38,349 nucleotides of DNA, taken from Leptolyngbya sp. BC1307 (GTDB taxonomy: Bacteria; Cyanobacteriota; Cyanobacteriia; Phormidesmidales; Phormidesmidaceae). The notes under the pieces are model-generated. The model did not search any database and was not told where the DNA came from. It was given only the letters and a program-made list of their open reading frames with translations. Shown piece after piece: positions 1 to 8,559 of the stretch. The translations under genes were made by a program, and so were the position numbers. The stretch spans positions 1-38,349 of the forward strand of contig NZ_NRTA01000039.1 of the NCBI RefSeq assembly GCF_002286735.1. Reading direction: 5' to 3'. Within the stretch, counting starts at the first letter, position 1, and every line of letters begins with the position of its first letter.

Positions 1-402
1 CGAGGCTTTGATGCCATCTTTGCACAGACCTTCGAGGACAATGCGCCCTTAAACGCGGTGCTCAAGCAGTTTACCAACCACAAGGCAGAACTCCTGCGCG
101 TCCTGGAGATGCCAGCGCTGCCTTTGCATACCAATGCCGCTGAATCTGATATTCGCGAGATGGTCACTCGTCGTAAGATTAGTGGCACCACTCGCCATGA
201 CTTGGGCAGGCAGGCGCGTGACACCTTTGTCGGCCTCAAAAAAACCTGTCGCAAGCTGGGCTTTTCGTTCTGGCAATATTTGACCTCCAGGCTCAAACAC
301 GATGACACTGTTCCCTTGTTGCCTGATGTCATTAGACAAAGAGCGGCTCAGGCAACGGCTCAGGCCCTGCCTGCTGAGTCGGCTTGTTTTGTTGCAAGCT
401 AA
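1..402 (+). CDS. Transposase C-terminal fragment, IS66-like (partial, open at left edge)
   Basis: The frame is open from base 1 and ends at TAA 400-402. The translation carries the typical C-terminal signature of IS66-like transposases: a TNAAESDIR segment (the catalytic-Glu region), then RKISGTTRHDLGRQARDTF and KKTCRKLGFSFWQYL. The upstream part, with the DDE aspartates, lies outside the window. The stop is followed at once by the in-frame remainder of a cryptochrome gene, so the element end lies roughly between 403 and 430. Assignment to the IS66 group rests on recalled motif similarity, so the family name is less certain than the transposase call. Confidence 0.8.
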   Translation, partial: RGFDAIFAQTFEDNAPLNAVLKQFTNHKAELLRVLEMPALPLHTNAAESDIREMVTRRKISGTTRHDLGRQARDTFVGLKKTCRKLGFSFWQYLTSRLKHDDTVPLLPDVIRQRAAQATAQALPAESACFVAS

Positions 403-429
403 AACAAGCTTGCCTTCTACCAGCGGTTA

Positions 430-1632
430 TTGAGCTATTGCGAAGTGACTTCAGAAGAGACCGGTGTTGACCAAGCCGTCGAAAAAGCATTAAAAGAAAT
501 GAGAGTCAGTTCAGAGGTCTATTGGGGCGCTACGCTCCACCATCCCAACGATCTCCCCTTTGAAATTAGCAAACTGCCAGAAGTCTTCACGCAATTTCGC
601 AAAGCTGTAGAAAAAGAGAGCCAGGTATTTCCAACTTTTGCCACGCCCGAACAACTACCCGCTCTGCCCGATGGCGTAGAGCCCGGGCAGATTCCGACCC
701 TTTCTGATCTAGGGTTAGAAGAAAATCCTATAGATCCCAAAGGCGTTTTGCAGTTCAAGGGCGGAGAGACAGCAGCCTTTGCCCGATTGCAGCACTACTT
801 TTGGGATGCCGACTGTTTGCAAACCTATAAAGAGACTCGTAACGGCATGTTGGGGGCCGATTATTCTTCTAAATTTTCACCCTGGCTCGCCAACGGCAGT
901 CTCTCTCCTCGCAAAGTTTATGAAGAGGTGCAAGCTTACGAGAATCAGCGCAGAAAGAACAACTCCACCTACTGGATGGTATTCGAGCTGCTGTGGCGAG
1001 ACTATTTTCGGCTGGTATGCGCTAAGTATGGCCGCAAAATTTTTCGCAAAGGCGGCATTCGCGGCTTACCGATAAATTGGCAAGCAGACTGGAAGCGCTT
1101 TGACCGGTGGCGCGAAGGAGAGACCGGCTATCCGCTGGTGGACGCCAATATGAAAGAGATTGCCGCTACTGGCTTTATGTCCAACCGAGGGCGACAAAAC
1201 GTGGCCAGTTTTTTGACTAAAAATCTCGGCATTGACTGGCGCTGGGGCGCAGAATGGTTTGAGTCGCTGCTGATTGACTACGACGTATGCAGCAACTGGG
1301 GCAACTGGAACTATACAGCAGGCGTCGGCAACGATGCTCGCGGCTTTCGCTATTTCAATATTCCTAAGCAGTCTAAAGACTACGACCCGGAAGGAAAATA
1401 CGCGAAGCACTGGCTACCCGCGCTAGAGAACCTGCCTGCCAAAAAAGTACATGCGCCTTGGAAGTTGCAGCCCGAAGAACAAAAGCGATTCGACGTTCGA
1501 TTGGGCGTAGATTATCCGAACCCGGTAGTGGACTTACAAAAGTCAGTTGAGGCGAACGAGCGGCGGTATCAGGAGGCAAGCGATCGCAAAAAAAACCCAC
1601 GCCTAAAAAATTCTCTACGACTAACAGGCTAA
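430..1632 (+). pseudogene. DASH-type cryptochrome, 5'-truncated
   Basis: This encodes most of a cryptochrome-DASH/photolyase flavoprotein, which binds FAD and typically repairs or senses CPDs in single-stranded DNA. The first recognisable residues (CEVTSEE) correspond to a point near residue 100 of the roughly 490-residue family, so most of the antenna-domain Rossmann half is gone. The FAD-binding C-terminal half is intact: KFSPWLANGSLSPR, YWMVFELLWRDYF, TGFMSNRGRQNVASFL, and WNYTAGVGND. The frame is open back to 403, directly after a transposase stop, and the first start codon is only a TTG at 430. The gene was evidently cut by the insertion sequence. A short N-terminally truncated product is possible but would lack the chromophore-antenna region. 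Confidence 0.88.
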
Positions 1633-1693
1633 CAAGTTGTGAGCAACGTCAGCATTATCCATTTTGATATTGAAGCTATCAGGGGTGGCGCAC

Positions 1694-2332
1694 TTACTGA
1701 AGCGAGAGGCTTCGCAACCACTGTCTGAATTCACCTACTAACGCTAAGTAGTCTTTTTCCATCGCCTGTCGTAAGAACAGCTCGATGGCCTTAGCTTCGA
1801 TCTTGGGAAAGACTATGCTTTGGGCGATCGCTACATACCGCTCGTCACTCAGTGACAGTAGCGTTAAAGTCTGGCCATCGTACCGCCAGACTTCAGGAAT
1901 CTGTAAGGCTGCGTATACCTGCTCTCTGTACCGGGAACGGCTGGTAATATCCACTTCTACCACCAGATCTGGAGCCGGGTCTTGATTGAGGTCTATTCGT
2001 TTTTTACCCTTGACTGCCCGAATTTTGCTGAGCGTCAGGTAAAAGCATTCATCCGGCTCTGCGCCGCTGACCAGATCTTCTCGCTCTAGCGTGATCGATC
2101 CCAAAGGATAAAGACTGATGACGAATTCTTCAGCGAGGGTTTCGACAAATCGCCCTATCACCTTTTTATAGTATTCATGCTCTGGCGAAGGAGCCATAAT
2201 CTCAAGCACGCCTCGGTAGTAGGTCAGTCTGAGATTACGATTTTCAGGCTCAGCTTTGATTGATTGATAGGTGTCCCAGCTAATGCCCGAGAGTTTTACT
2301 CGCTGCTCAGACGGAAGATATGTACTGACCAT
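1694..2332 (-). CDS. Uma2 family (DUF820) putative restriction endonuclease-fold protein
   Basis: A 212-residue protein with the order of motifs seen in the Uma2/DUF820 family, very abundant in cyanobacteria: an N-terminal region with RLTYYRGVLEIMAPSPEHE (about residues 35-53), then PAPDLVVEVDITS (about 118-130) and a YAALQIPEVWRYD motif (about 139-151). The E...D...ExD arrangement matches the PD-(D/E)XK nuclease fold proposed for this family, but a biological role is not established. It stands alone between the cryptochrome remnant and a metallopeptidase gene on the same strand. The start ATG at 2332 gives the usual family length. Confidence 0.88.
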   Translation of the reverse strand: MVSTYLPSEQRVKLSGISWDTYQSIKAEPENRNLRLTYYRGVLEIMAPSPEHEYYKKVIGRFVETLAEEFVISLYPLGSITLEREDLVSGAEPDECFYLTLSKIRAVKGKKRIDLNQDPAPDLVVEVDITSRSRYREQVYAALQIPEVWRYDGQTLTLLSLSDERYVAIAQSIVFPKIEAKAIELFLRQAMEKDYLALVGEFRQWLRSLSLQ

Positions 2333-2442
2333 CGTTAGTTGACTCCATAAGTCTGACAGCCTTTTGAGTGCTGGCGCTTCACATCACCCGGATGCGATTT
2401 GTTTCATCAAACTACTCTTACAGTTTACGAGGCCTAGCTACC

Positions 2443-3291
2443 CTAGCTTTCAAATGTATTACATTGCTCAACATCGCCGGAGGTGAAGCCGCGTTTGAAC
2501 CATTCTGTGCGCTGGGCGGCGGTGCCGTGAGTAAATGAATCGGGGTTGACGTAGCCTTGCTGCTGTTGCTGTAGCTTGTCATCGCCAATTTGACTGGCCG
2601 CGTTCAGCGCTTCGTCAATGTCACCGGGCTCTAATATATCGCGCTGTTGGTCGGCATTGTGAGCCCATACGCCTGCAAAACAGTCGGCCTGTAGCTCTTG
2701 GCGTACCGATAGCTCATTGGCCTGGGTTTCGCTCATACCGCGCTGGGCGGCGCGTACCTGGTCAGACACACCAATCAGGTTTTGCACATGATGGCCGACC
2801 TCGTGAGCAATCACATAGGCTTGGGCAAAGTCGCCCGGCGCATTCAGGTCGTTTTTGAGCGCTTGGTAAAAGCTCAGGTCGATATAAACTTGCTGATCGG
2901 CGGGGCAGTAAAACGGGCCGACGGCTGCTTGAGCGGTGCCACAGGCTGACTGTACCGCGCCAGTGAACAGGACTAGATCGGGCTCTTGATAGTTACCACC
3001 AAATTCTTGAGGGAAAAGAGTATTCCAGGTGTCTTCGGTATCGGCTAAGACGACAGAAACAAAATCTGCGAGCTTGTCTTCTTCAGGAGAGGTGGGCTGG
3101 GGCTGGCTACTGTTGGGCGTTTGGTTTGGCGCTGCTTGGTCTAAGACAATGGAAGGGTCGCCGCCTAGCAGAGCAATGACGACTGCTATGACCAATACGC
3201 CTAAACCGCCGCCGCCAACGACTAGCGGAGCACCGCCTCTACCGCGCCGATCCTGTACGTTTTGGCTGCGGCGACCCATTTTCCAGCGCAT
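2443..3291 (-). CDS. ypfJ: Neutral zinc metallopeptidase (YpfJ/KPN_01571 family), membrane-anchored
   Basis: A 282-residue protein of the YpfJ-type putative neutral zinc metallopeptidases. It begins with a Gly/Arg-rich stretch, RGRGGAPLVVGGGG, followed by one hydrophobic segment at about residues 24-43. A Pro/Gln/Ser-rich linker and a globular domain follow. The zinc motif HEVGHH lies at residues 163-168, preceded by QAYVIA, with downstream helices (RQELQADCFAGVW) supplying the likely third ligand. CGTAQAAVGPFYCPADQQVYIDLSFY is a hallmark stretch of the family, written here in parts: CGTAQAAVGPFYC, then VYIDLSF. Substrates are unknown. The ATG at 3291 gives a normal family length; a Met four codons later is an alternative. 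Confidence 0.88.
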   Translation of the reverse strand: MRWKMGRRSQNVQDRRGRGGAPLVVGGGGLGVLVIAVVIALLGGDPSIVLDQAAPNQTPNSSQPQPTSPEEDKLADFVSVVLADTEDTWNTLFPQEFGGNYQEPDLVLFTGAVQSACGTAQAAVGPFYCPADQQVYIDLSFYQALKNDLNAPGDFAQAYVIAHEVGHHVQNLIGVSDQVRAAQRGMSETQANELSVRQELQADCFAGVWAHNADQQRDILEPGDIDEALNAASQIGDDKLQQQQQGYVNPDSFTHGTAAQRTEWFKRGFTSGDVEQCNTFES

Positions 3292-3721
3292 AGTTTTTAC
3301 CTGTTAGTGACTTAAAGTGACGGTTTAGCCCTATAACAGAGCCTAAATTACGCACAGCTTACAGCGAATGGGCAAGGCTCGCCTCTTTCGAGGGTGAGAG
3401 GCTAAGACGATGATTTTTAATGGATCAGGCGCTATCTCTGCGCACTCGGTCAACCTGCTGCGGGGCACGAATGTCTGAGAAGAGAGCGATCGCCCGCTCA
3501 AAATAATCCACCTGACAGACTTTTTATCCGACGCTTGCCGACTTTTTCCGACTGACATCCGCCGGGTGCTGCGCCTAACCTGATGAGCAATGCTGCGATC
3601 GCCGAGTCCTTACGCAACTGGGCAAGTCGATGCTACCTATCCACTATTGCCGTGAAATCACCGGCCCCTGCCAAAAGCACGGCGGGCATTCTTAAAACTG
3701 AGCAAGTCGCTACCTATACTC
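3292..3721. other. Intergenic region without a convincing gene
   Basis: These 430 bases separate the divergently transcribed metallopeptidase and uppS genes and must hold both promoters. Two HIP1-type GCGATCGC/GCGATCG sites occur (near 3486 and 3596). A short imperfect direct repeat, GCAAGTCG...CTACCTAT, is seen near 3624 and again near 3702, just upstream of uppS. The open frame at 3343-3558 on the minus strand has no family features and is not called. No RNA gene or clear operator was recognised. Confidence 0.5.
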
Positions 3722-4504
3722 ATGAACCTATCTTCTTTACCTGACGATCTCGCCCCGCAGTGTTTGCCTCAGCATATCGCTGTGATTATGGATGGCAATG
3801 GCCGCTGGGCTAACCACCGAGGGTTGCCTCGCATTGCCGGACATCGGCAGGGAGCCAAAGTCCTCAAAGATCTGCTGCGCTGCTGTAAAGATTGGGGGAT
3901 TGGCGCGCTGACCGCCTACGCCTTTTCTACTGAAAACTGGCAACGGCCAGCGGCTGAAGTAGATTTCTTGATGGTGTTGTTTGAGAAAATGCTGCGCAAA
4001 GAGCTAAAAAAGATGCACGCAGAAGGCGTCCGCATTCGCTTTGTGGGCGACCTCTCCGGGCTGTCACCTGCTTTACAACAAGAGATGTCGAGAGCCATGA
4101 CAGAAACCGCTCACAACCAGACAATTGACTTCAATGTAGCGATTAACTACGGCAGTCGCAGCGAGATTGTTCAAGCCTGTCAGCAGGTAGCGCAAAAAGT
4201 CTCACGCGGTGAAATGACGGCCGATGCCATCAGTGAAGAAACCATCACTCAGCACCTGTATACAGCAGGCTGCGACCCTGACTTGCTGATTCGCACCAGC
4301 GGCGAGCAGCGGCTCAGCAACTTTTTACTATGGCAGCTCGCCTACACAGAAATGTACTTTACCGATGCCTTTTGGCCAGATTTTGACCGGAGCGAACTAC
4401 ACCGGGCGCTATTGACTTATCAGGGGCGCGATCGCCGCTTCGGTCAGGCGACAGACAGGGTCGCAGTGGGTCACAGGATTGTGAAGCCAGCCCTGACTGC
4501 TTAG
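3722..4504 (+). CDS. uppS: Isoprenyl transferase, undecaprenyl-diphosphate synthase (cis)
   Basis: A 260-residue cis-prenyltransferase that adds isopentenyl units to farnesyl diphosphate to give undecaprenyl diphosphate, the lipid carrier for peptidoglycan and other envelope polymers. The conserved boxes are in order: [13 protein letters not shown] (residues 18-30, catalytic Asp24), [25 protein letters not shown], and the C-terminal [20 protein letters not shown] followed by YTEMYF. The length is typical. Its stop codon overlaps by four bases the stop of the convergent ketopantoate-reductase-like gene, so there is no room for a separate terminator between them. Confidence 0.97.
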   Translation: MNLSSLPDDLAPQCLPQHIAVIMDGNGRWANHRGLPRIAGHRQGAKVLKDLLRCCKDWGIGALTAYAFSTENWQRPAAEVDFLMVLFEKMLRKELKKMHAEGVRIRFVGDLSGLSPALQQEMSRAMTETAHNQTIDFNVAINYGSRSEIVQACQQVAQKVSRGEMTADAISEETITQHLYTAGCDPDLLIRTSGEQRLSNFLLWQLAYTEMYFTDAFWPDFDRSELHRALLTYQGRDRRFGQATDRVAVGHRIVKPALTA

Positions 4505-5475
4505 CGATCTAATTTTTGGCTGATTGCGTTGAGAAAGGAGAGCTGCTGATAGAGCATAACCATAGTGGGCACAGAGACCTCCAGCGCCTGAGCCGTGCGG
4601 ATAGGATTGCCCAAAATAGCCTCTATTTCTAAGGGGCGACCCTCGTCGTAGTCAATTTTCATGCTAGTGCGGTAAGCCGCCATCTCTTCTGTATGAGTGA
4701 GCATCTGTGGAATCAGATCGGCAGGCAGCTCTCTTTTACCCTGCATCGCATTCTGTTGCCCCCAAGTGTTGGCAACCGCAACAACTTCGTTCATCAGTGT
4801 GGTGATCAGCGATCGCACCCCACTATCTCCCATCATCTCCTCAGTCGTCGCATCTAAAACCACCGACAGCCCGTTATAGGGCACATTCCACACCAGCTTA
4901 CGCCAGCGCGCCATGGGTAAATCTTCAGTGGTTTCGATAGGGACACGCGCCCGCTCAAAGTCGGCGGCGATCGCCTTCATCAAAGGTGTCGTCGGACAAA
5001 GTCTGTTGCTTTTCTCATACGCGCCCAACAACAGCCGACCGTAGTCGAGATGGCGAATATGTCCTGGGCCAATTTTATTCGCACAGATAAAGCAGAGACA
5101 GCCTAAAATCGTTGGCGTCGCCTCTTCAAACTGCTGCGCAATAACCGCTTCCACATCTAGCCCATTTTGCAGAGATAAAATTGCACCGTTGGGGTTGAGC
5201 GCAGGCAACAGATTGAGCAGCTGATCGTTATGAGTTGTTTTTAGCGCCACGATTACTACATCTACGGGCGGCATCTGTGCCGGATCGCTATAGGCATTTA
5301 CCTCAGGCAAAGCAAAATCGCCACTGATAGAGTCGATATTTAAGCCGTTTTCCTGCACCTGCTCATAGTCGCTGTGCAGCAAAAAGTGAACCTCGCAGCC
5401 CGCCTGCTGCAGCCGCGCCCCATAATAGCCCCCAATGGCCCCGGTACCGATCACTGCGTACTTTAAATGAGTCAT
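4501..5475 (-). CDS. 2-dehydropantoate 2-reductase-like (ApbA/PanE family) oxidoreductase
   Basis: A 324-residue protein of the ApbA/PanE family, which uses NADPH to reduce ketopantoate to pantoate for coenzyme A synthesis. The N-terminus has the Rossmann motif [10 protein letters not shown], followed by [12 protein letters not shown] and LQNGLD. A C-terminal helical half holds [17 protein letters not shown] (conserved Lys and Asn). The start chosen is ATG 5475, whose ATGA overlaps the cpcF TGA stop; a longer frame from 5505 would run into cpcF and adds residues not typical of the family. The overlap implies translational coupling to the phycocyanin lyase genes. Cyanobacteria often carry several paralogues, so the true substrate is uncertain. 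Confidence 0.85.
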   Translation of the reverse strand: MTHLKYAVIGTGAIGGYYGARLQQAGCEVHFLLHSDYEQVQENGLNIDSISGDFALPEVNAYSDPAQMPPVDVVIVALKTTHNDQLLNLLPALNPNGAILSLQNGLDVEAVIAQQFEEATPTILGCLCFICANKIGPGHIRHLDYGRLLLGAYEKSNRLCPTTPLMKAIAADFERARVPIETTEDLPMARWRKLVWNVPYNGLSVVLDATTEEMMGDSGVRSLITTLMNEVVAVANTWGQQNAMQGKRELPADLIPQMLTHTEEMAAYRTSMKIDYDEGRPLEIEAILGNPIRTAQALEVSVPTMVMLYQQLSFLNAISQKLDR

Positions 5476-6119
5476 ACCTTGGGAGAAAGCTGTGAGAGTG
5501 CCCACTGCGCCCGCGACTGCACGGCTAGCGTATCATCTTGACTAATGCGATCGCGCAATCCCTCAGCAATGGGATCTACCAGGTCAGTAAATTGGCAGGC
5601 GATCGCGGCTGTCCCCACCCCTTGGAGGCCCACCACAGCCGCATATCGCACTACCCACTCCGGATCTTTGAGAACCTTTAGCAGCGTCTCTTTTGCTTTG
5701 GTTTGCGCTTGCTGGCATGCCGCCTCGTCTAGCTGTTCCCACTGAATTGAGCCCAACCCTCTCGCCGCTGCTCGCCGGACGCTGAGAGAAAAGTCTTCGG
5801 CGGCGGTTGCTAAAATTAAATCCAGTCCTCGCGGATCGCCAATACCTGCTAAGACGCGCAGTGCCCAAGCCCTTGCACCATAGTTGTAGCCATCTATCTG
5901 AGTGAGCAGGGCCGAGGCCGCAGGCGTGCCAATTGCGATTAATCCGTCTACGGCGGCGACGGCGGCACCGGGGTTGTTATATCCCAGCACGCGAATCAGC
6001 GTATCGATGGCCCCTTCGTCTTGCAGTGCGGCTAGGGCTTCAACGGCGACAATCATGGCCCGGGCAGAGTCTGCCTGATCAACGGCCTGCAGTCGCGTTT
6101 GGAGAGTGTCGGCTGTCAT
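5472..6119 (-). CDS. cpcF: Phycocyanobilin lyase subunit CpcF
   Basis: A 215-residue HEAT/PBS-lyase-repeat protein, the beta subunit of the CpcE/CpcF heterodimer that attaches phycocyanobilin to Cys84 of alpha-phycocyanin. It consists almost wholly of helical repeats with the pattern seen in LAALQDEGAIDTLIRVLGY, VRRAAARGLGSIQW and DPEWVVRYAAVVGLQGVG. Identity rests on size, repeat type and position directly behind cpcE (4 bases apart) in the cpcB-cpcA-cpcE-cpcF order known from several cyanobacteria. It ends in an ATGA overlap with the following reductase-like gene. Confidence 0.93.
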   Translation of the reverse strand: MTADTLQTRLQAVDQADSARAMIVAVEALAALQDEGAIDTLIRVLGYNNPGAAVAAVDGLIAIGTPAASALLTQIDGYNYGARAWALRVLAGIGDPRGLDLILATAAEDFSLSVRRAAARGLGSIQWEQLDEAACQQAQTKAKETLLKVLKDPEWVVRYAAVVGLQGVGTAAIACQFTDLVDPIAEGLRDRISQDDTLAVQSRAQWALSQLSPKV

Positions 6120-6123
6120 TTGC

Positions 6124-6945
6124 TTACAACAATGAGTCCATTAACGTCATCACTTTACAGGCACGGTCTGAAACCAAATCGTCTGTAGCGCGAATCTCTT
6201 TTTCTAGTAGACCCTTCAGCGCAATCAGCTTAATGCTGTTTTCGGCTAAGGTAGCAGCGATCGCCTCTCCGGCTGGCAAATACCCCACCTCTCCCAAGTC
6301 CAATAAAGCCGACCGCCGTAGCTGCAAGTCATTGCCGCTTAAAGTATCGACCAGAATTTGAGCATACCGGCCTTCACCCGTCAGCTGATACATCGCTCGG
6401 GCCGCTGCGTTCTTCACCTGAGGAACAGCGTGGCTCAGAAAAGGATCTATGGCTGGGATGACCTGGCGATCGCCCAAACTGCCTAACGCTTCTAAAATCG
6501 CATTGTAAGGCTGCACTAAGTGGGGCTTGCCAGGCACTTCTACCGCTGCCTCAACGCCGTCTGCGATCAGCGACAGCAAGGGAGCTACAGCTGCTTTAGC
6601 GTCTAGAGATTCTAAAGACTGAGCCGCTGCTTCCCGCACGTAGTAGTCCGGGCATTTCAAACAGTCGAGCAGAGCAGGAACAACGGCACTATCGCCCACC
6701 TTACCCAGCGCCCGCGCCGCATTTCGCCGCAGCGGAAAGCCGCCGTCAGGAGCCAGATCGCTCTCATCTTGCAGGGCGGCGAGCAACGCGGCGATCGCGT
6801 CCGGTTCTTTCACCCGAAAACGCCCGAGCCACCAGGCTGCATAGTAGCGATCGCCCTTGTCTTCAGTTTGGTTGAGGTTGGCGATCGCCTGAGGCACCGT
6901 TAGCTGAGGCGCACCGCCTGCTGGCTGTGTATCTGCTGTCGTCAT
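6124..6945 (-). CDS. cpcE: Phycocyanobilin lyase subunit CpcE
   Basis: A 273-residue HEAT-repeat protein, the alpha subunit of the CpcE/CpcF lyase for Cys84 of alpha-phycocyanin. It has the characteristic CpcE opening, LTVPQAIANLNQTEDKGDRYYAAWWLGRF (given here as LTVPQAIANL and DRYYAAWWLGRF), followed by repeats such as FPLRRNAARALGKVGD and YYVREAAAQSLESLD. Length matches the family (about 260-290). It follows cpcA after 153 bases that contain a strong hairpin, and precedes cpcF by 4 bases. CpcE and CpcF are expected to be cotranscribed with cpcBA at lower level through partial readthrough. Confidence 0.95.
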   Translation of the reverse strand: MTTADTQPAGGAPQLTVPQAIANLNQTEDKGDRYYAAWWLGRFRVKEPDAIAALLAALQDESDLAPDGGFPLRRNAARALGKVGDSAVVPALLDCLKCPDYYVREAAAQSLESLDAKAAVAPLLSLIADGVEAAVEVPGKPHLVQPYNAILEALGSLGDRQVIPAIDPFLSHAVPQVKNAAARAMYQLTGEGRYAQILVDTLSGNDLQLRRSALLDLGEVGYLPAGEAIAATLAENSIKLIALKGLLEKEIRATDDLVSDRACKVMTLMDSLL

Positions 6946-6982
6946 AAGTAAAAGCTGTGGTCAAATAAGCTACCAATAGCAA

Positions 6983-7038
6983 ACCCAGAGAAACAAACAA
7001 CCACTAGACGCTTCTAGTAATCGCATATCTCTCTGGGT
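6983..7038 (-). promoter_or_regulatory. Stem-loop between cpcA and cpcE (candidate attenuator or mRNA stabiliser)
   Basis: Perfect 9-base arms, ACCCAGAGA at 6983-6991 and TCTCTGGGT at 7030-7038, enclose a second perfect hairpin, ACTAGA-CGCT-TCTAGT (7003-7018). On the minus strand no T-run follows, so it is not a canonical terminator. A structure here would fit partial termination or 3'-end protection, giving abundant cpcBA mRNA and less cpcEF mRNA. The function is inferred. Confidence 0.6.
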
Positions 7039-7098
7039 AAAAATTGAAGTCTAACCACCCGATATAAAAATCAGAGGCAAAAACGTCAATTTAGCTAA

Positions 7099-7587
7099 TT
7101 AGCTCAGAGCGTTGATCGCGTAGTTGATGTAGGTGTTAGCTTCAGTTGCCGGATCGCCACTCAAACCGTGGTTAGACCGGATGTGCTTAAGCGCTTCGAT
7201 ATACCAGCTAGGTGCCAGGTCAAACGTCTTGTTGATTTCAGCAAGACCAGAAACCAGGTAGTCATCCATTGGGCCAGTACCACCCACAATCAGGCAGTAG
7301 GTGATCATCCGCACGTAGTAGCCGATGTCCCGAGCGCACTTGTCTTTACCACGCTGGTCAGCAGCGTACTGAGGCCCCTGCATTTGCGTAGTGTAAGGAA
7401 ACTTGTTGTAAACAGCTTGAGCAGCGCCATTAGCGAGGCTGTCAGCGTTTTGAGTCAGTTTACGAGCAGCTTCTAGACTGGCTTTAGCTTGACCAAAGCG
7501 ACCAAATGCAACTTGCATTTCAGTCGAGCTAAGGAAACGGCCCTGAGAGTCAGCAGTTGAAACTGCTTCGGTCAGAGGAGTTTTCAT
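7099..7587 (-). CDS. cpcA: C-phycocyanin alpha subunit
   Basis: A 162-residue alpha-phycocyanin, the standard length. It opens with the diagnostic [20 protein letters not shown] and carries the phycocyanobilin-binding Cys84 in [13 protein letters not shown]. The C-terminus ([11 protein letters not shown]) is typical. With CpcB it forms the (alpha-beta) monomers that stack into phycobilisome rods on the thylakoid surface. A clear Shine-Dalgarno sequence (AGGAG) lies upstream of ATG 7587. It lies 102 bases behind cpcB and is surely cotranscribed. Chromophore attachment would be by CpcE/CpcF, encoded next downstream. Confidence 0.99.
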   Translation of the reverse strand: MKTPLTEAVSTADSQGRFLSSTEMQVAFGRFGQAKASLEAARKLTQNADSLANGAAQAVYNKFPYTTQMQGPQYAADQRGKDKCARDIGYYVRMITYCLIVGGTGPMDDYLVSGLAEINKTFDLAPSWYIEALKHIRSNHGLSGDPATEANTYINYAINALS

Positions 7588-7689
7588 GTTTAGAGATCTC
7601 CTAATTGAGGTTTAGACAATTTTTAAAAGGCAGCGTTTCACACCGAGAAGATTCCTGGGAAACACCTCAGAGCAATTCACTCAAATCAG

Positions 7690-8208
7690 CTAGGCTACAG
7701 CAGAAGCTGCACGGTCAAAGTAGCCGCTTAGCTCAGAAATCAAGCTGCTGCAGTCGCCATTGGTCACATTGCTAGAGTCGCTGACGATCGCAACCGCAGC
7801 TTCCTTCATTTTCTGCACGCCAGCGGCGACAGAAGAACCAGGCGTACCCAAAGCGATGTAAGTCTCACGCAAACCGTTGAGGCAACGGTCGTCTAGCGCA
7901 CTAGCATCGCCAGAGAACATAGCGTAAGTGATGTAGCGCAAGATGATTTCCATATCGCGCAAACAAGCAGCCATGCGACGAGACGTGTAAGCGTTACCAC
8001 CGGGCTGAATCAGCTGAGGCTGCTCTGCAAACAAAGAGCGGGCAGCGTTGGCAACAATGGCAGAAGCATTGCTGGTGATACCGTTGACTGCGTCCATTCT
8101 CTTGTTGCCTTCAGCAACCATCTGATCTAGCGCATCTAGCTGAGCACCAGTGATGTATTCACCACGGGCATCAGCTTGGGAGACAACTTTAGCAAACGCA
8201 TCTAACAT
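7690..8208 (-). CDS. cpcB: C-phycocyanin beta subunit
   Basis: A 172-residue beta-phycocyanin. Both bilin-binding cysteines are present: Cys82 in [16 protein letters not shown] (target of CpcS-type lyases) and Cys153 in [11 protein letters not shown] (target of CpcT). Asn72 in [10 protein letters not shown] is the residue methylated by CpcM in this family. The ATG at 8208 is preceded by TTAGGAGAATT, a good ribosome-binding site. It is the first gene of the cpcB-cpcA-cpcE-cpcF-reductase transcription unit. No rod linker gene (cpcC, cpcD) or cpcG follows, so these must lie elsewhere. Confidence 0.99.
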   Translation of the reverse strand: MLDAFAKVVSQADARGEYITGAQLDALDQMVAEGNKRMDAVNGITSNASAIVANAARSLFAEQPQLIQPGGNAYTSRRMAACLRDMEIILRYITYAMFSGDASALDDRCLNGLRETYIALGTPGSSVAAGVQKMKEAAVAIVSDSSNVTNGDCSSLISELSGYFDRAASAVA

Positions 8209-8486
8209 AAGATCCGAATTCTCCTAATATTTGGCCATGGAACAGGGCTCGGAACCGACTGCTCCCACAATAAAAGAGTAAAGCTTGTACGCCGAGTATC
8301 TAAGAAAGTACAAAAAACTTTATAAAAATCTCAGTGGCGTCAATCACAGAGAGAGCAAGCCTTTTCGCCCTATCGCCCGACATGAGCGAGGTGCTCCACC
8401 GTCGGCTCACGCAGGGTGCGGCAGAGCCAAACGGGTGAACTGCCCATACCCGAAAAGCTACCGGGCAAAGATTGGAATACTAGGGC
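8209..8486 (-). promoter_or_regulatory. cpc operon upstream region and leader
   Basis: The roughly 280 bases upstream of cpcB hold the cpc promoter and leader but no believable gene; the short frame 8285-8509 on the plus strand is a shadow. On the minus strand an AT-rich block, TTTTTATAAAGTTTTTTGTAC (written as TTTTTATAAAG and TTTTTTGTAC), lies around 8304-8326, with TTGACG just upstream near 8339. The TTGACG/TATAAA spacing is too short for an ordinary -35/-10 pair, so I do not assign a start point. The leader before ATG would exceed 80 bases if transcription starts here. Confidence 0.4.
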
Positions 8487-8529
8487 AAAGAAAAATCCCT
8501 GCAAACTGACGTAAGGGCGTCTGCAGGGA
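8487..8529 (-). terminator. Intrinsic terminator of the CpcS-family lyase gene
   Basis: On the minus strand TCCCTGCA (8529-8522) pairs with TGCAGGGA (8503-8496), with an inner GACG/CGTC extension and a small bulge. The stem is followed directly by TTTTTCTTT. It lies 30 bases behind the lyase stop codon and insulates it from the cpc operon downstream. Confidence 0.8.
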
Positions 8530-8559
8530 CTAGGCGTAGCGTTATTGAAGCGCGATGGA

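Noticed and set aside
3343-3558. 71-codon minus-strand frame between the metallopeptidase and uppS genes
   Set aside because: No ribosome-binding site, no family features and unusual composition; likely chance frame in a promoter region.
8285-8509. 74-codon plus-strand frame upstream of cpcB
   Set aside because: It lies in the cpc promoter/leader and overlaps the terminator of the lyase gene; no protein-like features.
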